A stretch of DNA of 64,000 nt from Pelecanus crispus (lineage: Eukaryota; Chordata; Aves; Pelecaniformes; Pelecanidae): contig NC_134662.1 of assembly GCF_030463565.1 (NCBI RefSeq), forward strand, positions 3,162,001 through 3,226,000, written 5' to 3'. Numbering within the stretch: position 1 is the first letter of the stretch; each line of letters begins with the position of its first letter. The position numbers and the translations under genes were made by a program. Shown in pieces: positions 40,826 through 51,642 of the stretch. A model generated the notes under the pieces. It searched no databases. It saw only the letters and a list, made by a program, of their open reading frames with translations, and was not told the origin of the DNA.

Positions 40826-42440
40826 AAAAATTCAAGTCAAATAACAGCTTGGGAGCAGTTGTTCTGAATAAAACGTAATGATGGCAAACAATTACCCAAT
40901 TTGAGGAAAAGGTGGGGGATATTAGTAAGGTGTGAGATGATTAAGCCATAGGATACCAAGTGGGCTAAAAGAGATGCCATTAACTGCCAGAACTAAAATG
41001 TTTTACAGGCCCCTACAGACATCGTATTACTTAGGGAACATCCTGCCTATACAGCTCCAAAACCACCGTATATGGGAAAGCTCTGCAAAACGTAACCCTG
41101 CACATCTGGGCAGCTGTGAGCCCTAAGGTGCAGCTCCGTAGTCTGGATTAGCGACTGCCTGTGACCCTGGAGCTGCACTCCACCCTTCCCTCGGGAGGGA
41201 TTTTTAGGAATAGTCCTTCAAAAACACTTTCCTCAGACTCTTGATGGTTAAATTCTGGATGTGTGGGTTTTACGCTGTAACAGCTGAAAAGCTCAAGGGA
41301 GAACACTTTGTAGGCAGCGGGCAAAAGATGGAAGCACCACAAAAACCAACTCAAATAGAAACAGCCACCATCTCCTCCTTTGAGCACAGTGAAAATCACC
41401 CCACTGTAAAACCAGCTTCTGAACTCACCTTCAGCCAGCGGGCAAGCCCCGCACCACCGCTCGCTGCGTGCTGCACGCACGTCTGTCAGCACAAGATCAC
41501 GATGCAAGGATGGGCTCTGCAGACTCCAAAGCTGCAAAGAAAATGAAGAGGACATCACACACCTAGATATCTGCCTTACTAAGTTTTTTACAGTTACTTT
41601 ACAAACTGCTGTAGAACAAGGAATCTTTAAGTAGGCCTTTTAATACTTCCATAGGCTGATTTCATGAAAAGGAAGAATAAAGGGACACAATGGTTTGGAT
41701 GATTTAAGCTCTGTTAGACAAGATACCATTTAAAAACACGTACTATGTACTTCACATCGTGTTCATCTGAAAAAACATTCAGAACCGTTGCTAACTCCCC
41801 CTTCACCTAACATCTCTCAAGACAGCCCTGATTTTAGAAGCGTCTGACACAATTAACATTAAAGCGCAGGTTCCACAACGCGTACACGTGGTGAGAGGTG
41901 TTCACCCGAGGGAGCAGTCCAGCTAGAGTTAACTTACCTGAAAAAGTGCTACCTGACATGAGTAAACTGTGGAGAAGGAGGCCCTCTGGAAAGCTCGTAT
42001 CATTTTATGACTTTGTGTCTATGTATAAAGAATAAGCTGTTCAAAAAGTTCCTCCTAAAGGTTCAAAAGATAATGGTCCAAATGGATTCACACATCACCC
42101 TCTGCATATTTCTTTCTCTGAAGAGCTTCACTAAAACGAGTTAAAAAAAAAAAATAAAAATTGTGTTCCCTTGCCTTCCCTATCAGAAGTTTAGGGAAAG
42201 AAAAAAATTCCTTCTAATGACATTCCTGGGTGCATTTCCAATAATCAGGTAGGAATTGGGAAAAATGAAGAGGAAGGCAAAGGGATAGCTTGTCTGACTT
42301 CAAGGGGGGGGGGGGGGGGGGGGGGGAAGACACAATTATATCCTCACACCCCTCTGTGCCTTCTCCAGAACTCCCAAAGGAATTGTAAAAAGGGGTGACA
42401 TTTCCACCTACCCCATTACTAATTTAGGCAAAGGAAGAGC
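40826..42440. other. Intergenic sequence upstream of the NMRK2 promoter
   Basis: No exon or named repeat was recognised. A 23-base G run at 42304-42326 lies about 150 bp upstream of the MEF2 site. Confidence 0.45.
42304..42326 (+). repeat. Poly-G tract of 23 bases
   Basis: A pure G run upstream of the NMRK2 promoter. It is length-unstable by nature and could form a quadruplex. The true length in the genome may differ from this assembly. Confidence 0.9.
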
Positions 42441-42451
42441 TTGCCAAAAAG

Positions 42452-42461
42452 CTATTTATAG
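42452..42461 (+). promoter_or_regulatory. NMRK2: Perfect MEF2 consensus site in the NMRK2 promoter
   Basis: CTATTTATAG matches the MEF2 consensus YTAWWWWTAR at every position and lies about 220 bp upstream of the TATA-like box. MEF2 drives skeletal and cardiac muscle genes, and NMRK2 is the muscle-enriched nicotinamide riboside kinase, so the site fits the gene. Binding is inferred. Confidence 0.6.
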
Positions 42462-42570
42462 CAAAGCCAGCAAGGGCAGCGGAGTGGGGGTCTGCGAGGG
42501 GTGCGGAAACAGGTGCAGCGGCAGCAGGCCTGACCCCAGCCGCCGGGGTGAGGGCTGGCTAATCCCGGCT

Positions 42571-42580
42571 CCAAAATATG
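42571..42580 (+). promoter_or_regulatory. NMRK2: CArG-like (SRF) site, one mismatch
   Basis: CCAAAATATG differs from the CArG consensus CC(A/T)6GG at one base. It lies between the MEF2 site and the TATA box. SRF sites of this kind are common in striated-muscle promoters; function is inferred. Confidence 0.4.
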
Positions 42581-42672
42581 ACATCTTGGGCTCATGATAG
42601 TCACAGGGCTTTGCCATCAGCAGCCGGGGCGGGGAAACAGCGGGGAGGGAGGAAGGGCACTGCAGCGGGGCC

Positions 42673-42679
42673 CTATAAA
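42673..42679 (+). promoter_or_regulatory. NMRK2: TATA box of NMRK2
   Basis: TATAAAT in the context CCCTATAAATTGG lies 195 bp upstream of the start codon. This predicts transcription starting near 42705 and a short 5' UTR. A tissue-restricted TATA promoter fits a muscle-type gene. Confidence 0.55.
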
Positions 42680-42867
42680 TTGGAGGCAAACCCGCCTTTT
42701 CCTTCAATGAAATAGTAAGGCGAGGCAGGGCTGAGTGGGAGAAAAGAGAAGGGGAAGAAGGATCAGGTGTAGTTTTGTTCCGCTGAAAGTCATTTCAGCG
42801 TTTCTAAATTGTTTTTTTGGGTTTTTTTTTCTCACCACATTCCTGTTAAGGAGGCAGCTCTGCAAAG

Positions 42868-45800
42868 ATGAAATACATCATAGGCATTGGAGGGTAAGTT
42901 CCTGTTCCTGTTGCATGCATATAAACTGCTTTTTCTTCCCATTTAATTCTTGTAGGCAAGATGATTGAAAATTCGGAGATTGTATACCTGACTCTAAGAT
43001 AATATTTCGGGATTGTAGAAAAGCTGCAACTTGCTGACTCTGAATTCGTGCTGCTTTTACTTAATACAGAGCGCTCTGCAGGGTGGCACATACCAAACCT
43101 TTATGGCGTTAACCGGAGTATGCTGAAGTAGAAAAAAGTATTTCAAGTAATTTTATAGGTTGGATGGAGTGCTGTGCCTCAGCTATGAAAAAGGATGCTT
43201 TCAACATCAAGTTAGACTTTGAAAAGCTTCTCTGAAAGACAAAGAGGAAAAAAAAAAATCCTGCTTCAAATAAGAAGGGGGGGTACAAAAAGCTATTCTT
43301 TTCTCCAGCAAAGTAGGATTTAGAAGCAAGCCTGCACAGTCGGGATAGGGCGAGGAAGCTTGGCGCATCCCCCCCGGCTGCAGAAGGGCTTGCAAACCTG
43401 ACACCGGGCGAGACCCGGATTTGCAACACGGGTAAAGACTGTGTCAGATTTGTATAGCCTTTGAATAAAAAAATGAGGAATAAGCACGTTCAGACTTGAC
43501 GGCTCTCTCCTTTAGAGAGGAAGATTATTCAGGCCTTTTACATTAGAACAGGCTTTGCAGGCACAAGGAAGCCTGAATCATTCTCTGAGAAAAGAGCGAG
43601 CTCCCCTCATTCATAATTCATTTACAGCATTTTTAAAAAGCACTTTTTGCAAGCCTGGCGTTCACGGGGTGGCTCCTTAAGCTGATGAGCGTAAGCCTCC
43701 TAGCAGGCAAGGCTGTTTCAGGGCGATGAACGCCGGCAAGGGCGCGTTTTAAACCCGCCTCGGAAGCTGCCAGGTCCCTGCGCGGGGGCAGCCCTGCAGC
43801 GCCCAGCGGGGAAGGCGCCAGCGGTCACGGAGCCCCCGCGGGGGCCGCCCGGGCGCCGGGAGGGGAGGGCAGGGGAGGGGAGGGCAGCGCAGCTCAGCGG
43901 TTGGAGCCGCGCAGCCTCCTCCATCTTGAGGAGGCGCCCGCCGGGCTTCGCCCCAGCTCGGGCAGGCTGGCGGAGAGCGGGGGTGGGGAGCCCCGCCGGC
44001 CGCCCCGCCCGGAGAGCCGCGCTGAGGGGGGCCGAGATGGCGGCGCGGCCCGGTGCTCCCTCAGCGCGGCCGTTGGGCGCGCGGGAAACGACGCGGCCGT
44101 TAGGAGCGGCGCGAGTCGCCATGAGGGCCCGCGCGCGCGCCGGGCACAGCCACTTGCCGGCGGGGAAGGGGCGGGGCGGGGAGCGGTCAGAGCCAATCGG
44201 CGGCCAGCGCGCGCCGCGGCGCCGGCGAGGCGGGAAATTCAAACGGGCTGGGCGCGCGGCGCTGCCCCCTCCCCTCCCCCCCGGACGCTCTGAGGTGAGA
44301 GGAGCCCCGGCGGCTCTAGCGCGGTTCGGGGGGGGGCCCGGCGGCTCTAGCGCGGTTCGGGGGGGGGCCCGGCGGCTCTAACGCGGTTCTCCCGCCTCTC
44401 CGGGCAGTGTCACCAACGGTGGCAAAACCACCTTGACCAACAGAGTCATCAAGGCGCTCCCCAACTGCTGCGTGGTCCATCAGGATGACTTCTTCAAGGT
44501 AAGCGGAGCTCCCCTGCCTTGCTTAACATATCAACTGCTGCTTGTCTATGCAGTGATAGTTGTAGTAGGGTCCCCCGTAAGTTTTATATACTTGTGCATG
44601 CTTTTCAAGTAAGTTTTGACAGCGTAGGAGCAACCCATTTTCTGATTTATTTTTTTTTTTCTAACATATTTAATTTTTTTAAGTACTTTGGGCAGGTGAG
44701 GAGATAATGACCTTTACAAATGTCGGTATCTGCCAGTGTCCACAGAAGTGGAGCTTGGCACAGCCGAGAACAGAACAGTTGCAGCAAAAGCTTCCTTTAG
44801 TTTTGACAACAGGTCTAACTTCAGGTCAAGCTACTGATCCAAGTTAGAGGTTATTTACTGTACTCTGCACAAATAGTTTTCTCCATGTTGTGTTTTCCTC
44901 CTGATTTTATTTAAACAAGAACGCTGCTTGTAAATAATACGTGAGGATTTAAGCACCCTTACGCTGCTTTAAATGCAGACAGACAGCTGTATTGGGGGAG
45001 CTTTGACAGCTCCAAATCAGAAACCTAATTCAAAGATTGTTAAAGATGAATACAGAAGACCTGTGCTGACTCGGGTGCCTTCTGCACCAAGCCTGGGAGA
45101 GCAGCAGGGGAAGCAGTCACACCAGAACTGCGCTACTAAACCCTTCAGGCTGCAGCCATTTCACAGGAATTACAGCGTAGCTGGACCCCACCATACGTGG
45201 AAGTCCAAGAGATGTGGCAACGTGCTTGAAGTAGTTGTACAGCATTCCCTGACATGCAAGGTGCTCCGGCATCGGTTTGTCCTGCCTTTGCAGGAGCACG
45301 TGCCATACGAAATGGAATGCGACGCTCATTTGGAAGTGCCTCATTGCCAGCAGCCTCATGCACAAATTTGGTCAGATATGAGCCCTTAAAGTAGAGGAGG
45401 AATTTTCCGTAAAGATATGTAACTTCTCACTAGGCTGTTTAGCTCGCAAATGCTAGCGCAAATAAAGCTGTAACTAAGGGATCAAAAGTTGTGCTATGCT
45501 GACCTGCATTTTTATGGGAGCTGTTAGGAGTTAAAATAGCTGTTGCTGAATATGTAAATTTTCGCAGTTACTTAACACTGTATTTGCATTTTATGGTCTT
45601 ATATGTTGACTTATAAACAGGAGCCTGTAGTATTTTGGGTAATAACACCATATCAAATTATTAACCTATAACTCTTTGTCCAAAGTGGCTTGACTGAGCT
45701 GAGAAAACTTTTCAAAGTTTTTGGGGTTGGTGAAAGATGGGAACTTAAGTTTTAGGGTCTGTAATTGTTTTGTTAAGTGAACACTTGCTTTGTTGTGTAT

Positions 45801-48800
45801 TGCAGTAGCGTCCAGGTTGTGATCGGATCTTAGGTAACTGATCACGCTGAGTTTGCAGCAATGTTTTATTGCTCACTATATTTCAGCCACAAGATCAAAT
45901 AGAAGTCGGGGAAGACGGCTTTAAACAATGGGATGGTAAGAGCAGTGTTCGCTATAGGATGCAGTAATGTATATTTTTCCTAAGTATTTCTTTTTAATTA
46001 TTAAAGACTTAATAGTAAATTTATGTAATTTCAACTTTACAAGTTCATTCTATATTATACTTTCAAACTGATGTGGTTTGTGGTATTTGATTGTATACCT
46101 TTTTCCCACCCACCCCCTTTCTTCTAACTAGTGTTGGACTCCTTGGATATGGAGGCAATGGTGAGCACTGTGCGTGCCTGGATTGAGAACCCAGTGAAGT
46201 TTGCCCGTTCCCACGGGGTGAATGTTACACCCGGCTCTAAAGAGCCAGCCTCCAAAGATATCCATATATTGGTCATTGAAGGCTTCCTGCTTTATAATTA
46301 CAAGTAAGGTTTGGGGAACTATTAACGGTTTGCCAGGGAAGAACACTAGATCACTAGTGCCAGGGCCGGAACCTCCTTTTTACTAATATACCCTTCCTGC
46401 CTTGTTCTGAGCTATCACGCGTAAGAATTTCTCATGTAAAATGTAAAATTTACCAGTAAAAGCTGGTAACGGCGAGGTGCACAAGGTGACTTTCTCAAGG
46501 TAACGTAGGAAGATTTCACGTAGGGCACACCCTGAACTCTAGGGCATGGGGAGCTTTAGACCAGAACTTGTAAATACTGAGCCAGCAGTGAAGGCACAGG
46601 CTTCCCTCCGGGCCTCCCACCACGGTGCCTAAACCTTGACCTGAAAAGGTCATTGATGAGAACGAGAAGATAATCCATTCTGCATTCACTCTTGGAATCT
46701 CTCCTGGAATTTAGGAATAGTTCTTTCACATGATACACGTGCTTGTTTAACACTGACTAGACTGACCTTACTAATTAATTGTACATTGGAGCACAGATTT
46801 GCCGCTTCTGTGTTTTGGTTTTGTTTTTTTTAACGTGGGGGGAAAAAAATGCTTGGCAGGAAGATGGGGAGACGAGACTAGAAGTGAAGAGAGAGAAAAC
46901 TTCCAATAGCTAAATATATAAACTTCAGAAAATTGCATGCTATAAACATCATGAGCAAAAGATTCTTGGCTCCAAACTACAGCTTTGCTTACAAAACTCT
47001 TTCAAGAGAACAAGCTGTGCGTGACACTTAGCAAAACCAGAGTTGTTTATAAGCTGTACCTTAAGACAAGCAGCACCATTCCGGCTTTCCAAACCGAATG
47101 GAAAATGTAAAATGGCAGCCTCAGACTATCCATACCAAGAATGGCCAACTGGAGACTGTGCTGGCAAACTGCCTGGTGTTCTTGGCCTGTCCCCAGGGAG
47201 GTAACTCTCAATATCTCTCCTGAAGGTTATAAATACCTCCGAAGCGCTCCGGCCTGTTAATGGGAGCCTTTCCTTAGTCCAGAGGGAGTATTTCAGCCAC
47301 GGACCTGGAGCTTGCTCAGTTCGTACTATATTAAACATTTATGCAACCCTCAGCAGGCTTTTAGAAGTCTCAGTCCCGCCAGGTTCGAACTAGATTTGCT
47401 TTAAGGATTTTTCTGGCTTTATTTTCTTCAGCCTAATAGGAGTGCAAGGCGGTTTGCCGCTGCAGAGCTAACTGCCTGTATTTCTGGAAAAGAACGTGAG
47501 CTGATGAGTTGCCTTGTACCAAATCCGTGTGCCATGCCCATTTTGACAGCTTGCTGCTGCGCAACAGGCCAGACGGTTGGATAAGTCAGTTCATAGCGGA
47601 TCCATGAATTGCAACTTCTGTCTACTGCAAGCAGAATTTGAAACGATCTAGAAAGAGTCAGGGTTCGGACACTGGGCTGGGAAGGCCTGGGGTGTGATCC
47701 TCCGCAGGAACTAGTAGCAGGTATTTGGGTGGCGAAAGGACTGGCCACGCCATTCTGACCTACAAAACCTAGCATTCTCCCTGGTTTATGGCTACTAATA
47801 AACCTACTGTACATCAGCTTGTGTCTTAATGAAAACGCTTACACTTCTGTTGTCTACAATAGACACAGATACAAGAGAGGCAGAAAGATTTTTACGGCTT
47901 TTGGGGGTGATTTAACACTTCTCTGCCAGAAAAAAAAAAGACATGTTCTTTCTTTCTACCCTACCCTAGACCACTGATAGATTTATTCGACATACGCTAC
48001 TACCTGGCAGTTCCGTACGATGAATGCAAAAGGAGGAGAAGGTAAGAAGATTCTTTGACGTAAGTCTGATCCTTCCTTCCAATTGAGACTCTACTAGAGG
48101 CAAGCCTTCAGGCTGCCTTTATGTCGCTATTAATGGGATACATTGGTGTCACCTGCAAATTGGAGTGACAGTTTAACATTTTCATTTAGTTGGAGAAAGG
48201 CTTTCACGTGGCGTTTTCTGAAACTTTAGATCTGGTAGTCCCCTTTGCGGGGGAGGGGGTATGAAGATCAGCACATCGGTGCAAAAGGAACAGAGTCGTT
48301 GCATGCTCCCCCCGTGAGCATCGGTAAACCCTCAGAGGCTGCCTGCTTTGCCTTCATCGGCTGCCTGTCGCTTCTGCATTCACTTTGGGTGCTTAAACAA
48401 ACTTCTTGCAAAACACCGACCAGTTTCGATGAGAAATTGGACTGTGACGATCAGCTTTTACATAAGTGCAACTGAGCAGCTGTCAGATTAACTTCAGGCC
48501 TTAGCAGTGCGCAAGAGGCAATGCGATCCTGGTAGTTCTGATGTTCTTTTCCGTTTTGATATTTGCAGTACACGTAACTACACTGTTCCTGACCCACCGG
48601 GTCTCTTTGATGGACACGTCTGGCCCATGTACTTAAAACACCGGAAAGAAATGGAGGACAGCGGTGTCGATGTCGGTAAGCCTCCCTAAATACAAATCCC
48701 TTGGCATTGTACTTTGGATTTTAAGGAAGTCAGTAATTTAATTCAAGGTAACTTTAACTGTAATGATGCAAGGCACTATTTTTACTACTAAGTTGTAATC

Positions 48801-49190
48801 CTGGCCTACTTTCTGTTCAGATAAATATATGCAGTTTTATAGCTAAGAACTTCTTCCCTTTTTTTCATATTTTAAGCACGTACGGGGGGGGGGGGGGGGG
48901 GGGAAAGAGGAGAAAAACTACATTCTTTACAATGGGATAAGAGATTTTGCAGGCCATAGTTTTTTCAGGATGGTTCTGTTTTTCCAGGTGGAAAACAAGC
49001 TGTCATTTGAGTCAATAGAGTATGAAATATTTTTAAAACTAATCTACAGAAGTTTTGTTCTGATCAGAAACCCACAGCCTGAGACCTCCCCCTCTTTCTT
49101 TCAGTTTATTTAGATGGACTGAAGTCTAGAGATGAACTCTACAATCAAGTCTTTGAAGATATTCAGAACAAGCTTTTAAATTGCTTATAG
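42868..49190 (+). CDS. NMRK2: NMRK2, nicotinamide riboside kinase 2, complete, 7 coding exons
   Basis: Coding exons: 42868-42893, 44408-44498, 45887-45935, 46132-46303, 47970-48041, 48569-48675 and 49105-49190 (603 nt, 200 residues). The cytosolic enzyme uses ATP to phosphorylate nicotinamide riboside to NMN in the NAD salvage route; the mammalian form is muscle-enriched and also binds integrin beta-1. The P-loop [10 protein letters not shown] (residues 8-17) is split by intron 1. The substrate and catalytic region VVHQDDFFK ends at residue 39 at the exon 2 boundary. The lid region includes [19 protein letters not shown], as in human. The last residues are NKLLNCL, whereas human NMRK2 continues for about 30 more residues. 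The stop codon TAG (49188-49190) is directly followed by a splice donor. All introns are GT-AG. NMRK1 is excluded because the sequence follows NMRK2 closely ([14 protein letters not shown]) and synteny agrees. Confidence 0.96.
43730..44400. promoter_or_regulatory. CpG island inside NMRK2 intron 1
   Basis: A dense CpG-rich block in the first intron, unlike the AT-rich DNA on both sides. It contains YY1-like motifs (CCATCTTGAG near 43920 and GAGATGGCGGCG near 44034), a CCAAT box in GAGCCAATCGGC near 44191, and GC boxes (GGGGCGGGGCGGGG near 44168). These are typical of a TATA-less housekeeping promoter. Either an alternative NMRK2 promoter or a separate transcript could start here. No coding exon with a family signature was found in it. 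Confidence 0.6.
44309..44390 (+). repeat. 31-bp tandem repeat, about 2.6 copies
   Basis: Units at 44309-44339 and 44340-44370 are near identical, with a partial third at 44371-44390. Each starts GGCGGCTCTAGCGCGGTTC and ends in a G run and CCC. The array ends 17 bp before the acceptor of NMRK2 exon 2, so it occupies the branch-point region. Confidence 0.85.
48884..48903 (+). repeat. Poly-G tract of 20 bases
   Basis: A simple G run in the last coding-region intron of NMRK2, on the sense strand. Its length is unreliable in assemblies. Confidence 0.9.
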
Positions 49191-49670
49191 GTAAATGCAT
49201 CCCTGCTTCTGAGGGGGTGAAACGTGAGGGACTGACTGCTGGAAACAACCCGCTCCTACGCTTGGATAGTCACACTTTCCCTTCTTGCTTTTCAGGGTCT
49301 CGGAAGACCTGAAAGACCCATGTACAGAATGATGTAAATAGTACTGAAAAGTCGGAATGAGGGTTTATTTGTGTAAACTTCCTGTACTGTCCTTTGGAAA
49401 GTATCTTTTGTATATAATTGAAAAAAATGAAGATAACTTATTCACAGCTCTGTGATGGACAGCATTTTTTTTTTTATTTTCTTATTTTATATTCCACTGG
49501 CTTAAAAATAAGTTGAAAATGCATTTTTATAATGGAACAAGTAGAGCTGCATTTGGAAAACAACTGACTCTTCCGCTTATGTGCTTCTGCAGATATTAAG
49601 TCTTTATGTAATGGCTTGTTTGTAATGTCATCTCTTAAATTCAGTAAAAACCAATTTAAAATCTCTTTCT
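49191..49670 (+). other. NMRK2: NMRK2 3' UTR with an intron starting at the stop codon
   Basis: GTAAATG follows the TAG stop with no gap, and a good acceptor (CTTCTTGCTTTTCAG, to 49295) precedes 49296. The predicted intron is 49191-49295 and the final exon begins GGTCTCGG. The final exon carries U-rich sequence and a possible poly(A) signal AGTAAA at 49642-49647. With the stop at the junction itself, no nonsense-mediated decay is expected. Confidence 0.6.
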
Positions 49671-51160
49671 GGGTTTTTTCTTTTTTTGGAGGTCCTGTTT
49701 TAATACATCAGTCGCCTTTTACTGTAGTAGAAAAAGGCACAAAACTCTGCTAAAACACAACAACAGCCCCTGCTGTTGACGTTTCATACCTGTGCAGCCT
49801 CAAACCTCCTTTCATGTGTTGCTGCTTCGGCTGCAGCCACAGTGCTGGCCTGGAAACCCGGCTCAGACACCCCAACAGGAGCGAGGTTCTGGGAGGTGAA
49901 CGGCCCTTCAGATGTTTTTGAAGTGCTGGTATGAAACCAGTTTTGTGTCAGCCTCAGCTTTGTGGCCTTTCTCACTTCATGCTCAAAACAACTTAGCACA
50001 TGAAGATACTATGGCCTGTTTTGCACAACATCGAGTGCTTCCCAGGGTGAGAAGTTTGGACGGAAGCCTCTCTGCCTTATGCAATCCAACCAAGAAATGT
50101 TATCGGGGCCTAAATTCTCCAGCTAGCTGAACCTCAGGAGGTGGAGATGGCTGTATTTCTGAATTTAAAATCCAGAAGGTGCAAATGGGTGGGATTTCTC
50201 AGGGAATGAGAGCAGCAGCCTCATATTAAAATTGCGCTACCTTAGGAAACTTAGGAATCAGTACTGAAAACACCACCCTAATGTCAGTTTGAAACAAACA
50301 GCACCTTAGCATGTCCTCGCGGTACACGTGCAGCCCGTTTACCGATAGATTTTTGTTAACTCACTGGGCAAGTGCTCTGCGGAACCCATGCCGCAGAGCG
50401 GTCCTTCACGCCCTGCAGGATCTGCCTTTGGCAGCGTGCGGCAGAGGAGCTCGCGCCCAAACGGGTTACAGACGTTTGGCAAAATCCTGCATTAAAGAGC
50501 CCGATAGCGCACTACGACTCTAAAATGTAGGTACAGGGGGTTCTGCTTTTTCAAATGCTTCCAGTAAGTTTGTAGAAAGCCTGCAGATTTCTTTCTTACC
50601 CGTGTCCTCCCTTTCTAGCAAAACTATAAGTAAAATATCAGTGGCAAGAGTTTTACTGATTTTTCTGTAGATGGGTTTTTTCTCAGTATTTCAGCGAGAT
50701 AAAAAAGGCCTCCTGCTCCAAGCAAGACAGCACAAAAGAAGTAATTCAGCAAACAATCAGAATATTGAAACAAACCGTAACATGGAGCATAACATGCTTG
50801 AGAAAGGAATGGGGATCTTGTTCCTGAAGCAACAGTGAGCGGTAGCCCTTTGTCTTCCTGCTTATCGCGTACTTACGTTGAGAACAACATTCCGCCCGCG
50901 TTTCCTCCTTTAGGAATAGCGCCATGCCTGTTCCTCGCCAGGCTTTTTGGCAGAACCTCGGCCCGTGAGCCAAGCCGTGACCTTCACCCGGGCAGCCCCG
51001 CAGGAAACACAAGTAGCACAATGGCGAGCGCTACGAAAAACCGCCAGCTCCCCTTCGCCCCGTCCGCGCGGGCGGCTCCGCGCTGCCACCGGCCACGCCT
51101 GGGGCCACGTCTGCACTTGCGTGTGCTGGGGAGAGCAGCAGCTCGCCGTGGCTGCAGGGT
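49671..51160. other. Intergenic region downstream of NMRK2
   Basis: I recognise no exon, RNA gene or repeat here. Confidence 0.45.
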
Positions 51161-51642
51161 AGAACAGACCGGGCCAGTTCAGCTGGAAGGGATCCACGAC
51201 CTTCTAGTCCAGCTGCCTGCCCGCCTCAGGGCTGACCAGGAGCTACAGCGTGTTCTTAAGGGCGCTGTCCAAATGTCTGAAACACTGACAGGCGTGGGGC
51301 ACCGACCGCCTCTCCAGGAAGCCTGTTCCAGCGTCTGACCACCCTCTTGGCAAAGAAATGCTTCCTGATGCCCAGTCTAAACCTCCCTGGCGCAGCTTTG
51401 AGCCATTCCCAGGCGTCCTATCCCTGGATCCCAGGGAGAAGCTCAGCACCTCCCTCTCCGCACCCCCTCGGGAAGCTGCAGCGAGCGATGAGGTTGCCCC
51501 ACAGGCTCCTTCGCTCCGAAGAGGAGCAGCCCAGAGCCCTCAGCTGCCCCCCAGCCCTGCCGCCTGCTAGGCTGCCAGCCTCTGCAGGCACTCGAGGACC
51601 CCACAGCCTCCTCAAACGCTGCGGCCCAGAACCGTAGCCCTG
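51161..51642 (-). repeat. CR1 LINE fragment, minus orientation
   Basis: Read on the minus strand this is a 5'-truncated CR1. On the plus strand its 3' end appears first (CTGGAAGGGATCCACGACCT), followed by GCCTGTTCCAGCGTCTGACC, GCAAAGAAATGCTTCCTGAT, TCTAAACCTCCCTGGCGCAG and CGAAGAGGAGCAGCCCAGAG. It has one 3' end and no compound tail, so it belongs to a different subfamily from the copies at 9.5 kb and 56.4 kb. Confidence 0.85.
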
